Positions 18,367 through 26,590 of a stretch of 64,000 nucleotides of DNA are shown here, one piece after another. The stretch comes from JAXMCK01 sp046349395. Lineage in GTDB: Bacteria; Pseudomonadota; Alphaproteobacteria; Geminicoccales; Geminicoccaceae. How positions within the stretch are numbered: the first letter of the stretch is position 1; each line of letters starts with the position of its first letter. Location: the NCBI GenBank assembly GCA_046349395.1, contig JAXMCK010000004.1:997521-1061520 (forward strand), written 5' to 3'. Under the pieces are notes generated by a model. The model worked only from the letters and a program-made list of their open reading frames with translations, made no database searches and was not told the origin of the DNA. Position numbers and translations under genes: made by a program.

Positions 18367-18776
18367 CCCTGCAGCCGATAGCTGTTGCCGCGGAAAAGCG
18401 CGATGAGGTGGCCCTTCTGGTCGCGCACCTCGACGTCGTAGACGCCCGTGCGCCCGGCGCGGGTGACCTCGGCGGCGTGCGCCTCCAGCACGTCGCCGCC
18501 GCGGGCCGGCCGCACGAAGCTGATCTGGGCACCCTGCGCCACCGTCACCTCGTTGCGCGCGTTGCAGGCGAAGGCGAAGGCGGAATCGGCGAACGTGAAG
18601 ATGATCCCGCCGTGGCAGGTGCCGTGGCCGTTCAGCATGTCCTCGCGCACGGGCATCCGCAGACGGGCGCTGCCGGGGGCGATCTCGAGCAGCGTCATGC
18701 CCATGGCCTGCGAGGCCGGGTCGCGGGCGAACATCTCCCGGCCGACGCGATGCGCCAGATCGTACTCGCTCATCAA
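18327..18776 (-). CDS. paaI: hydroxyphenylacetyl-CoA thioesterase
   Basis: A protein of 149 residues, a single hotdog-fold thioesterase. HGTCHGGIIFTFADSAFAFA carries the HGG motif and the catalytic Asp of PaaI (FADSAFA). It hydrolyses dead-end CoA thioesters formed in the phenylacetyl-CoA pathway and so frees CoA. The start overlaps the stop of paaH by four bases, showing a tightly coupled paaG-paaH-paaI order. Confidence 0.92.
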   Translation of the reverse strand: MMSEYDLAHRVGREMFARDPASQAMGMTLLEIAPGSARLRMPVREDMLNGHGTCHGGIIFTFADSAFAFACNARNEVTVAQGAQISFVRPARGGDVLEAHAAEVTRAGRTGVYDVEVRDQKGHLIALFRGNSYRLQGHVVPVEGEASAK

Positions 18777-20251
18777 CTCTCCCAGATGCGCCGCTTGAGC
18801 CAGAGGCAGGGCCGGTAGCGGTCGCCGCCATAAGCCGCCGCCAGCCGCTCGATCACGGCGACGACCCGTTGCCAGCCGATCCGCTCGGCCCAGGCGAGCG
18901 GCCCCAACGGGTAGGCGACGCCGAGGCGCATCGCCGTGTCGACCGCGTCGGCCGTCGCCACCTGCTGCTGCACGGCGTCTGCGGCCTCATTGGCCAGCAT
19001 CGCCATGGTGCGCATGATCACGAGCCCCGGCACGTCGGCGACCGGGCTCACCGCCTTGCCCAGAGCGCCGAACAGGCCGGCCGCGGCCGCCAGTGCCTCG
19101 GGATGGTTTGCCGTGACGGCGACGCGGCTGGCGGTGGCGTAGTCGAGGGCGAGATCGAACAACGCCACCTTGCCGCCGCGCTCGGACGCACAGCGGCCGT
19201 CGGTAAGGGCGAGAACGACCTCGCCGAGGCGGAGCAGCCCCTCACCCGCCCGCCGTGACACCTGAATGCCGGCGACGGAGATCAGGGGGAGCAGCGCCTC
19301 GGCCGGTCCGAGGTCGCCCTCGACGATGATCGACGCCGGGGCCGACCCCGCGGCGACCGTCGCCGCCTGGGGCCGTTCGGCGCCCTGGTCGTAGCGATAG
19401 AACCCGCGACCCGACTTCCGCCCCAGCCAGCCGGCCTCCACCAACTCGTCCTGGACCGGCGAGGGCTGGAAGCGGCGGTCGTAATCGAAAGTGGTGAAGA
19501 CCGAGCGCGTCACGGCGGCGTTGATGTCCTGGCCGATCAGGTCGGTCAGCTCGAACGGGCCCATGCGGAAGCCGCCGGCCTCGCGGTAGATCGCATCCAG
19601 CGTCGCGACGTCCGCGGCACCCTCGGCCAGAAGGCGCAAGGCCTCGCCGTAGAACGGACGGGCCACCCGGTTGACGATGAAGCCCGGCGTGTTGCGCGCC
19701 AGGACCGGCGTCTTGCCCCACGCCGCCGCCGTGTCGACCAGCGTCGCGGCGACCTCCTGTGCCGTCGTCAGTCCGGCCACGATCTCGACCAGCGGCAGGA
19801 CCGGTGGCGGATTGAAGAAGTGCATCCCAGCGACCCACTCGGGCCGGGCGAGGCCGGCGGCGATGGCCGTGATCGACAGCGAGGAGGTGTTGCTGGCGAG
19901 GATGGCATCAGGCGCGACCCGCGCTTCGAGGGCGCGAAACAGCTCGCGCTTGGCCGCAAGCTCCTCGACGATCGCCTCTACCACGAGCCCCGCCGGCGCC
20001 AGCGCCGCGAGGTCGCTCACGGGCTCGATCCGGCCGACGATCGCATCGGCTTGCGCCTTGGCGAGCCGCCCCTTCGCGACCGGCCCTGCCAGCCGGCCCA
20101 ACAGCACCTCACGCGCCGATACGGCGGCACCCGGGCGGACGTCGAACAGCAACACGGGATGCCCGGCCGTCGCCGCGACCTGGGCGATGCCGGCCCCCAT
20201 CGTCCCCGCACCGACAATGCCGACCGGGCTGGTCTTCGCCAGAGCCGCCAT
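18773..20251 (-). CDS. paaH: 3-hydroxyacyl-CoA dehydrogenase of phenylacetate pathway
   Basis: A protein of 492 residues with the NAD-binding motif GAGTMGAGIAQVAATAGH near residues 16-33. The catalytic His lies in MHFFNPPPVLPLVEIV (about residue 143), and NTPGFIVNRVARPFYGEAL is the 3HCDH signature. Two 3HCDH C-terminal domains follow (about 190-290 and 395-490), which explains the length and matches PaaH/PaaC rather than short HBDs. It oxidises 3-hydroxyadipyl-CoA to 3-oxoadipyl-CoA. Its start coincides with the end of paaG. Confidence 0.93.
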   Translation of the reverse strand: MAALAKTSPVGIVGAGTMGAGIAQVAATAGHPVLLFDVRPGAAVSAREVLLGRLAGPVAKGRLAKAQADAIVGRIEPVSDLAALAPAGLVVEAIVEELAAKRELFRALEARVAPDAILASNTSSLSITAIAAGLARPEWVAGMHFFNPPPVLPLVEIVAGLTTAQEVAATLVDTAAAWGKTPVLARNTPGFIVNRVARPFYGEALRLLAEGAADVATLDAIYREAGGFRMGPFELTDLIGQDINAAVTRSVFTTFDYDRRFQPSPVQDELVEAGWLGRKSGRGFYRYDQGAERPQAATVAAGSAPASIIVEGDLGPAEALLPLISVAGIQVSRRAGEGLLRLGEVVLALTDGRCASERGGKVALFDLALDYATASRVAVTANHPEALAAAAGLFGALGKAVSPVADVPGLVIMRTMAMLANEAADAVQQQVATADAVDTAMRLGVAYPLGPLAWAERIGWQRVVAVIERLAAAYGGDRYRPCLWLKRRIWES

Positions 20252-21042
20252 CAGCTGCCGGTGAAGCGAGGCGGACGCTTCTCGGCGAAGGCGCGGACAC
20301 CCTCGGCATAGTCATTCGACCGGCCGGCCCGGCGCTGCAGGTCGCGCTCCAGGTCGAGCTGGGCGTCGAGATCGTTGTCGGCCGCGGCATCCAGCGCCTG
20401 CTTGATGAGGCCCAGGCCCAGCGTCGGGCCCGCTGCCAGCGCGCGGGCGAGCTTGGAGGATTCCTCGGCCAGCTTGTCGTCGTCGACGCAGCGCCAGATG
20501 AGACCCCACTCGGCCGCCTGCTCGGCGGAGAGCTTGTCGCCCAGCATGGCGAGGCCGCGTGCCCGGGCGGACCCCACCAGCTGCGGCAGGAACCAGGTGC
20601 CGCCCGAATCGGGAACAAGGCCGATCTTGCAGAAGGCCTGGATGAAGGACGCCGAGCGCGCCGCCAGGACGATGTCGCAGGCCAGCGCCAGATTGGCGCC
20701 GGCCCCGGCCGCCACACCGTTAACCGCGCAGACCACGGGCTTCGACATGGCGCGCAGGCGGCGGATCAGCGGGTTGTAGAGCCGCTCCAGCGTGTCGCCG
20801 AGATCGGGGGCGGCCCCGCCCTCGCCCATGATGCGGTCGCCGAGGTCCTGCCCCGCGCAGAAGCCGCGACCCGCGCCGGTCAGGAGCACCGCGCGCACCT
20901 CCCGATCCGCTTCGGCACGGGCCAAAGCGGAGGCCAACTCCTTGTGCATCGTCTCGTTGAAGCTGTTGAGCTTGTCCGGCCGGTTCAGCACGAGGGTGGC
21001 GACCCCCTCCGCCCGTGTCTCCAGGACCGTCGCCTCGGCCAT
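20251..21042 (-). CDS. paaG: 1,2-epoxyphenylacetyl-CoA isomerase (enoyl-CoA hydratase family)
   Basis: About 263 residues from ATG 21042; the 38 extra in-frame residues further upstream show no crotonase homology. Crotonase signatures are CAGQDLGDR (oxyanion hole) and NGVAAGAGANLALACDIV, then IGLVPDSGGTWFLP with the catalytic Asp typical of PaaG. It converts ring-1,2-epoxyphenylacetyl-CoA to the oxepin form and isomerises later double bonds. It is the first gene of paaG-paaH-paaI. The ring-epoxidase genes paaABCDE and paaJ are not in the window. Confidence 0.92.
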   Translation of the reverse strand: MAEATVLETRAEGVATLVLNRPDKLNSFNETMHKELASALARAEADREVRAVLLTGAGRGFCAGQDLGDRIMGEGGAAPDLGDTLERLYNPLIRRLRAMSKPVVCAVNGVAAGAGANLALACDIVLAARSASFIQAFCKIGLVPDSGGTWFLPQLVGSARARGLAMLGDKLSAEQAAEWGLIWRCVDDDKLAEESSKLARALAAGPTLGLGLIKQALDAAADNDLDAQLDLERDLQRRAGRSNDYAEGVRAFAEKRPPRFTGS

Positions 21043-21506
21043 TACCCGTCTCCCGGCCCGCTTGGACCCTTGGTGCAGGTCCGATACGAGCAGCCTCGCC
21101 ACGAGCCGGCAAGATCGATCCGAGCCCGGACTCGCGAACGAGCGCAGCAGGAGCATCGATTGCGGAAACCTTAACCCCAGCGCATCCGGCTACGGCGATT
21201 GTCCATAAGCGTAGCGTGGTATGTGCGCCGCCAGCGACAAGCAGTCCCGATCGCATTGCGACCTCAACTTCGACGCGATTTTCTCCCCACATTGCTTAAC
21301 GGAAACGGCGACGGCGGATGCACCGCGAGCGGTTGAATCGGGCCGAGAACGGACGCCGAGGTCATGAATGATGATGGGCGTCCGCACCGCAGGCGGCCGC
21401 TGTCGGGACGAGAGATCAGGCTCGGTTCGCCGGATAGAGGCCGGCCAATCCGTTTCGTTACTACGCTGCAATACAGGCTGGAACGGTCAAGATAGGAGCG
21501 CCCACC
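21043..21506. other. 464-base intergenic region between paaG and the RTX gene
   Basis: This divergent gap holds no convincing gene. It should contain the promoter of paaGHI (leftward) and of the RTX gene (rightward). On the minus strand TTGCCG and TCGTAT are spaced 17 bases apart upstream of paaG, a possible but weak promoter. The 9-mer GATACGAGC (21083-21091) recurs upstream of paaN at 24869-24877. A good ribosome site AGGAG (21494-21498) precedes the RTX ATG by eight bases. Confidence 0.4.
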
Positions 21507-22298
21507 ATGTCCAACTTCAATTTCGTCGCCGCCGGCATCTTCAAGTCCGGCATGGCTAGAAACGCCGATGATCTCTCGATCGCTGCCATACCGGTGGCCG
21601 GCCACCTCGCGTCACTACAGGTGTTCGCCGGCGACGGTATCGTCGACAGTCTCACCGGAACCTCGGGCGACGATGCGATCTTCTATGACTTCTACTCGTC
21701 ACGGGATCATCTGCAGCAGCGGATCAGCGGTATCGCCTTCATCGATGCCGGCGACGGCAACGACATCGTCGACCTTACGTCCTCTACACTCCCCGACTAC
21801 TCGACGTTCGTCACCATCTTCGGCAACAACGGTGACGACACGATCTGGAGTGGCAGCGGCAACGACTTCCTGCGGGGCGGGGCCGACAATGATTTTCTCT
21901 GGGGCGGCGCCGGCAACGACGACATCCGCGGCGGCACCGGCAACGACAAGCTGTACGGCTTCACCGGCGACGACATTCTGGAATGTGATCTCGGAACCGA
22001 CCGGCTGTCGGGTGGTGCGGGCAACGACAAGTTCGTGATCCAGGCCGGGACACCCGGGGCAGCGGCACTGAACATCATCGAGGATTTCACCCCCGGCGGC
22101 ACCGACGACGTGCTGGAATTGCGCGGCTTTCCCTTGGATTTTACCGCATTGCAGAGCAGATTGAGCGTCGGCGGTTCCGGCAATCTCCAGTTGAACCTGA
22201 ACGGGTTTGCGGAATCGTCGCATGATTCCGGAACCATCGAGTTCACTGGGATCACCACCATTGGAGCAGTGACGAGCGCCGACTTCATCTTTGTTTGA
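21507..22298 (+). CDS. RTX/hemolysin-type calcium-binding protein
   Basis: A protein of 263 residues without an N-terminal signal peptide. About six nonapeptide-like units lie at residues 106-180 (GSGNDFLRGGADNDFLWGG, then GGAGNDDIRGGTGNDKLYGF), the Ca2+-binding beta-roll. The C-terminal 80 residues (IIEDFTPGGTDDVLEL and onward) are the usual post-repeat segment that ends in a type I secretion signal. No enzymatic domain is visible in the N-terminal 100 residues. It is probably exported by the HlyD/ABC system at 9733-12762. The small peptide gene starts 24 bases downstream. Confidence 0.88.
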   Translation: MSNFNFVAAGIFKSGMARNADDLSIAAIPVAGHLASLQVFAGDGIVDSLTGTSGDDAIFYDFYSSRDHLQQRISGIAFIDAGDGNDIVDLTSSTLPDYSTFVTIFGNNGDDTIWSGSGNDFLRGGADNDFLWGGAGNDDIRGGTGNDKLYGFTGDDILECDLGTDRLSGGAGNDKFVIQAGTPGAAALNIIEDFTPGGTDDVLELRGFPLDFTALQSRLSVGGSGNLQLNLNGFAESSHDSGTIEFTGITTIGAVTSADFIFV

Positions 22299-22322
22299 GA
22301 CCAAAAGGGGATAGCAACGACC

Positions 22323-22535
22323 GTGACGGGCAAGAACGAAAACGGGCTCCCAGTCGAGGTCACGACCGCCGCGGACGCCACTGATCGGGCCGAGGTCGAG
22401 GCCGCTCGCCGGCGGGAGCTGCTGCGCAAGGCCGGCGCCTGGGCCGCAGCCGCACCGATCATGCTGGCCCTGTTCGATCCTATTCGCGCGGAGGCCGACT
22501 GCATCGGGGATCCGGAGTGCGAACTGTCGTTTTGA
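22323..22535 (+). CDS. 70-aa peptide with twin-arginine-like leader; candidate modified-peptide precursor
   Basis: Starts at GTG 22323 behind AAGGGG. The N-terminal 28 residues are polar and acidic. Residues 29-36 are RRRELLRK, followed by a hydrophobic stretch (AGAWAAAAPIMLALF) and an Ala-x-Ala-like site (AEA, 56-58). The remaining 12 residues contain two Cys (60 and 66) and a penultimate Ser (69). I do not recognise a family. The order leader, small tail, PqqD-HprK kinase, nucleotidyltransferase suggests a ribosomally made peptide that is modified and exported, but it could also be a small Tat-exported protein. Sequence alone does not prove modification. Confidence 0.6.
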   Translation: MTGKNENGLPVEVTTAADATDRAEVEAARRRELLRKAGAWAAAAPIMLALFDPIRAEADCIGDPECELSF

Positions 22536-22584
22536 AGCCGGCGCCGAGCGGACGCCATCGGTAGCAGCACCCGTAGCTTAGGCG

Positions 22585-23712
22585 ATGGCGTCCACCCTGG
22601 GAGAACCAGCTGCCCTGTTCGCCGAGCATACGGTCGACGAGGGCATGGTGCTGCTGCACCGGCCGAGCGGGCGCGTGCTCCTGCTCAACCCGGTTGCAGC
22701 CCGGTTCTGGGCGGTGCGCCACAAGCCCTCCGCCCTGGCGCTCGCAGCCGCGGACCTTTGTGGCCAGGGGCCCGGCGGCGCGGCGGAGGTCCGACGGTTG
22801 CTCGAGGAGTGGTCGTCGCTGGACGGTCTTCGCGCACCGCCGTCCGTAGCGGACGACTCCCCGATACCGGCACCGGCCGCGCGTCCGGCGCTCGATCGCG
22901 TCTATGCGCTCGGACCACGACCGGCTCGTGTCGTTTGTGACGACGCCGAGGTTGCGGCCTCGATCGAGGCGATGGCGACGGCAGCCGCCTCGTCCGGCGA
23001 CGCTGCCGCCGACCTCGTCCTGCGTCGCGCAGCAGACGGCGATCGTGCCCTGGTGCTCGTCCAGGACGGCCACCCGGTGCACCGGACGCTTGCACCCCAC
23101 GCCGCCCGCTGGACGCTGCTCCGACGCCTCTGGACGCTCTGCAACCCCGGCCGTACCGCACTGGGCCTGCTGCACGCCTCGGCCGTGGCAGGCGGACGAG
23201 GTGCGGTCGTCCTCGCCGGCACCTCGGGCTCGGGCAAGACCACGCTGACCCTCGCCTGCACGCGCGCCGGCCTGTGCTTCGTCGCCGACGACCTGACACC
23301 CCTGCTGCCTCCCGCCGAGGTGAGCGCCGTCCCGCTGGCGGCGAGCCTCAAGGCGAGCGGCTGGCCGGTCACGCAGGCCCTGTTCCCCGAGATCGAAGCC
23401 CTGACCCCGCTCCGCTCGGGCGGCCAGATGGTGCGCTATTTCCTGCCGGAAGAGTGGCGGCGGGCGCCCGCCGGCTCCGCCTTTCCGGTTCGTGCGTGCG
23501 TGTTCCCCGAGTTCACGCCCGGCGCCGGGATGCGGCTGGACCGCATCCCGAGCGGCGAGATGCTGGCGCGGCTGGCGGCCACCGGATCGCCACCTCCCTC
23601 GGCGGAGGCATCGCTGCGCGCTTTCCTGGACTGGGCGACGAGCACGCCCGCCTATCTGCTCACCTACGGCGACACGGCAGCCGCCGTCCGCGCGGTCGAG
23701 TCCCTTGCCTGA
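22585..23712 (+). CDS. PqqD-like domain fused to HprK-related kinase
   Basis: A protein of 375 residues. Residues ~10-82 resemble PqqD, the RiPP recognition element fold (GMVLLHRPSGRVLLLNPVAA, then an acidic helix ending in EEWSSLDGL). A Pro-rich linker covers about 83-102. The C-terminal half is HPr kinase/phosphorylase-like: LLHASAVAGGRGAVVLAG leads into Walker A GTSGSGKTTL (212-221) and the acidic pair VADD (233-236). In characterised relatives, PqqD binds leader peptides and HprK-like enzymes phosphorylate peptide or protein Ser. The fusion implies one polypeptide binds and phosphorylates a substrate, possibly the 70-aa peptide 50 bases upstream. Enzymatic activity is untested inference. 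Confidence 0.78.
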   Translation: MASTLGEPAALFAEHTVDEGMVLLHRPSGRVLLLNPVAARFWAVRHKPSALALAAADLCGQGPGGAAEVRRLLEEWSSLDGLRAPPSVADDSPIPAPAARPALDRVYALGPRPARVVCDDAEVAASIEAMATAAASSGDAAADLVLRRAADGDRALVLVQDGHPVHRTLAPHAARWTLLRRLWTLCNPGRTALGLLHASAVAGGRGAVVLAGTSGSGKTTLTLACTRAGLCFVADDLTPLLPPAEVSAVPLAASLKASGWPVTQALFPEIEALTPLRSGGQMVRYFLPEEWRRAPAGSAFPVRACVFPEFTPGAGMRLDRIPSGEMLARLAATGSPPPSAEASLRAFLDWATSTPAYLLTYGDTAAAVRAVESLA

Positions 23713-23746
23713 CCAAAAGGCCACGCGGCGCTGCGGCCTCGGCGCC

Positions 23747-24835
23747 ATGCGCCTCGTCGGCCACATCCTCGGCCGGAGGCTGGACGGACAGGATCCGGAC
23801 CCGGACACGTTGGCGGGGGCGGACTGGGACGAGGCCGTGCGCTGTGCCGCGCTCGCCAAGGTCCTGCCCGCCCTAGGGGCAGCCCTCGCGGGCCCGTCCC
23901 TGCAGCGGCTGCCGGAACCCGCCGCGACGCTGCTGAGCGAGGCCGCCGCCGCCAACGGGGCGCGTAACGTACGGCTGCGGGCCGAGCTGTCGGAAATCGT
24001 GCGGCTGCTCCATGGAGCCGGATTGCGGCCGGTACTTCTCAAGGGTGCTATCCGTCTCATCGACGACCTCTATCCGAGCCCAGCCTGGCGCTTCCTGGGC
24101 GATCTCGACCTCCTGCTGCCCGACGCGGGTGCCGCCGAAACGGCCTGTCGCCTGCTGACCGAAGCGGGTTGGGGCACGCGGGAGTACCCGAGCGGGGCCG
24201 CACGCCCCGAGCATCATCTACCACCGCTGCGCCGCCCGGGGGGTGCCGCGGCGCTCGAGATCCATACTGCCCTCTTCGACGACCCCAGGCTCGCGTCGGT
24301 GCTCGCCGCACGGGACGTGCTGCGGGATGCCGCGGCCGTGACCGTCGGCTCGATCACGGTCTGCATTCCCAGCCGCGAGCACCAGCTTCGGCACGTCGTG
24401 GCTCACGCCCAGCTGCATCATCGCCTTCACGCCGTGGGCCGCCTCGACCTCCGCGGCCTGCTAGAAACCCGGCTCCTCCTCGCCTCCATCGGGCCAAGTT
24501 CCGCCCAGGATCTGGTGCACGCGCTCGGACGCGTTGGCCATGGATCGGCCGCCGAAGCATGGCTCCTGACCCTTCAGGACCTCATGGGCATGCCGCCCGG
24601 CATCCCCACTACGCGAGCCGGCCTCTGGGCGCATCTCATGATGCGGCGGGGCATGCTCCAGCAGAACCACGCCTGGGCCGATGCCCTGGGCGCCGCGGCG
24701 GGCTTCTATGTGTCAACGGCCGATCTGGTCCTGTCCGAGACGGCCCGCCGCGGCCGGTTCCTGCGCAATGTGACGACGGCCGACTTCTACCGCCGCCGCT
24801 ACTGCGAGGTCCGCCGGCTGCTCGGCACCCGCTGA
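23747..24835 (+). CDS. nucleotidyltransferase family protein (NTP_transf_5-like)
   Basis: About 362 residues from ATG 23747; a TTG at 23705, overlapping the kinase stop, is an alternative. The nucleotidyltransferase core is visible: VLLKGAIRLIDDLYP (about 97-110) then RFLGDLDLLLPD (115-126) with the metal-binding DxD, and a His-rich continuation. The second half is helical with HVVAHAQLHHRL. This family commonly travels with PqqD and HprK-like genes in peptide-modification clusters; in certain lasso peptide clusters such enzymes extend a phosphate placed by the kinase. Here no lasso cyclase or leader peptidase accompanies it. Confidence 0.78.
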   Translation: MRLVGHILGRRLDGQDPDPDTLAGADWDEAVRCAALAKVLPALGAALAGPSLQRLPEPAATLLSEAAAANGARNVRLRAELSEIVRLLHGAGLRPVLLKGAIRLIDDLYPSPAWRFLGDLDLLLPDAGAAETACRLLTEAGWGTREYPSGAARPEHHLPPLRRPGGAAALEIHTALFDDPRLASVLAARDVLRDAAAVTVGSITVCIPSREHQLRHVVAHAQLHHRLHAVGRLDLRGLLETRLLLASIGPSSAQDLVHALGRVGHGSAAEAWLLTLQDLMGMPPGIPTTRAGLWAHLMMRRGMLQQNHAWADALGAAAGFYVSTADLVLSETARRGRFLRNVTTADFYRRRYCEVRRLLGTR

Positions 24836-24918
24836 CACCCGCCCGAATGGACCCTCCGAGGCCGAACTGATACGAGCGGGCTCCCCGGAATGGGGCACGA
24901 TCGATCGGGAGCGCGGCG

Positions 24919-26589
24919 ATGAGCGAGCTGTACGCCAAGCACGAAGCCACGCTGGAGGCCGCGCTTACGGCCATCCAGTCCCGCGGCTTCTGGAGTGCTT
25001 ATCCCGAGATTCCGTCCGGCCGGATCTACGGCGAAACCGCCGCTGCCGACGGCAAGGCGGCGTTCGAGGCCAGGCTGAACCGCCCGTTCCAGCTCGACCG
25101 GCCGACGCGCGGCGGCCGAATTGGGGCCGAGCGTAGCCCTTACGGCTTCGATCTGGGCGTCGCCTACCCCGCCCCGGATGTCGACGCGATGCTGGCAGCG
25201 ACGACCGCCGCCCTGCCGGCGTGGCGCCGGGCCGGCATCGACGCGCGGATCGGCGTGGTATTGGAGATCCTGCAGCGCCTGCACCGGCACAGCTTCGAGC
25301 TGGCGCACGCGGTCATGCACACGACCGGCCAGGGCTTCATGATGGCCTTCCAGGCCGGAGCACCCCACGCGCAGGATCGGGGATTGGAGGCGGTGGCCTA
25401 TGCGGTGGCCGCGATGCGCCGGGTACCCGAGCACACGCTGTGGGAGAAGCCGGCCGGCAAGGACAAGGTGGAGCGGTTCCGGAAGGTTTACGAGATCGTT
25501 CCGCAGGGCATCGGCCTCGTGATCGGCTGCGCCACCTTCCCGACATGGAACAGCTACGGCGCCCTGTTCGCGAACTTGGTCTGCGGCAATCCCGTGCTGG
25601 TGAAGCCGCATCCACGCGCCGTGCTGCCGCTGGCGATCACGGTCGAGACCGCCCGCGCCGTGCTGGCCGAGGCGGGCCACGATCCGAGCCTCGTCCAACT
25701 CGTCGTCGACACCGAGGAAGCGCCGATCGCGCAGGATCTGGCCGTCCGCCCGGAGATCCGGCTCGTCGACTTCACCGGGTCGAGTGCCTTCGGCGACTGG
25801 CTGGAAGCGCATTGCCCGCAGGCGCAGGTCCGCACCGAGAAGGCCGGCGTCAATCCCGTGGTCGTGCACTCGACGGGCGACTTCAAGGGCATGATCCGCA
25901 ACCTCGCCTTCTCGCTCTCGCTCTATTCGGGGCAGATGTGCACGACCCCGCAGAACCTGTTCGTGCCCGAGGGCGGCATCGACACCGACGAGGGCCGCAA
26001 GAGCTTCGACGAGGTGACGGGGGCACTGGCCGTCGGCGTCGACAAGCTCCTGGGCGACGCCGAGAGGGCCTGCGAGGTGCTGGGCTGCATCCAGAGCCCG
26101 GCGACGCTGACCCGGATCGACAAGGCGGCACAGGAGGCGGGCAACGCCGTGCTGCGCGCCTCTACGCCGCTCACCCATCCGGCCTTCCCCGACGCGACGG
26201 TGCGGACACCGCTCATGTTGAGGGCCACGACCGCGGACCGGGACCGCTACCTGCAGGAACTGTTCGGCCCGATAAGCTTTGCGGTCGCCTGCCGTGACGC
26301 CGACGAGGCGCTGGCCGAGGCCGCGGCGGGTGCCAAGGTGAAGGGTGCCATCACGGCTGCCGTCTACAGCACCGACGAGGCGTTCCTGCACCGGGCCGAG
26401 GAGGCGATGCTCGATGCCGGCGTGGCGCTGTCCGAGAACCTGACCGGCGGCACCTTCGTGAACCAGTCGGCCGCCTTCAGCGACTACCATGTCTCGGGGG
26501 CGAACCCCGCCGGCAACGCGTCGCTGACCGACGACGCCTTCGTCGCCGGCCGCTTCCGCATCGTCCAGCGCCGCCAGCCGGTCGCCTGA
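24919..26589 (+). CDS. paaN: phenylacetic acid degradation protein PaaN (aldehyde dehydrogenase family)
   Basis: A protein of 556 residues. It has the ALDH fold: VIGCATFPTWNSYGALFANL (cofactor region near residues 200-220), FTGSSAFGDWLE (Gly motif), and the catalytic Cys in SGQMCTTPQNLFVP (about residue 340). The length and the N-terminal SELYAKHEATLEAALTAIQS extension match the PaaN subfamily that lacks the fused MaoC hydratase domain of PaaZ. It is expected to oxidise the ring-opened semialdehyde-CoA intermediate. paaY follows after one base. Confidence 0.92.
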   Translation: MSELYAKHEATLEAALTAIQSRGFWSAYPEIPSGRIYGETAAADGKAAFEARLNRPFQLDRPTRGGRIGAERSPYGFDLGVAYPAPDVDAMLAATTAALPAWRRAGIDARIGVVLEILQRLHRHSFELAHAVMHTTGQGFMMAFQAGAPHAQDRGLEAVAYAVAAMRRVPEHTLWEKPAGKDKVERFRKVYEIVPQGIGLVIGCATFPTWNSYGALFANLVCGNPVLVKPHPRAVLPLAITVETARAVLAEAGHDPSLVQLVVDTEEAPIAQDLAVRPEIRLVDFTGSSAFGDWLEAHCPQAQVRTEKAGVNPVVVHSTGDFKGMIRNLAFSLSLYSGQMCTTPQNLFVPEGGIDTDEGRKSFDEVTGALAVGVDKLLGDAERACEVLGCIQSPATLTRIDKAAQEAGNAVLRASTPLTHPAFPDATVRTPLMLRATTADRDRYLQELFGPISFAVACRDADEALAEAAAGAKVKGAITAAVYSTDEAFLHRAEEAMLDAGVALSENLTGGTFVNQSAAFSDYHVSGANPAGNASLTDDAFVAGRFRIVQRRQPVA

Positions 26590-26590
26590 C

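Noticed and set aside
21507..22298. RTX protein as a toxin or enzyme
   Set aside because: The N-terminal 100 residues show no protease, lipase or pore-forming domain; only repeats and a secretion tail are visible.
22323..24835. Lasso peptide cluster
   Set aside because: No asparagine-synthetase-like cyclase or B2 leader peptidase gene is near, and the 12-residue tail lacks a clear ring-forming Gly/Asp pattern. The kinase and nucleotidyltransferase alone do not define a lasso cluster.
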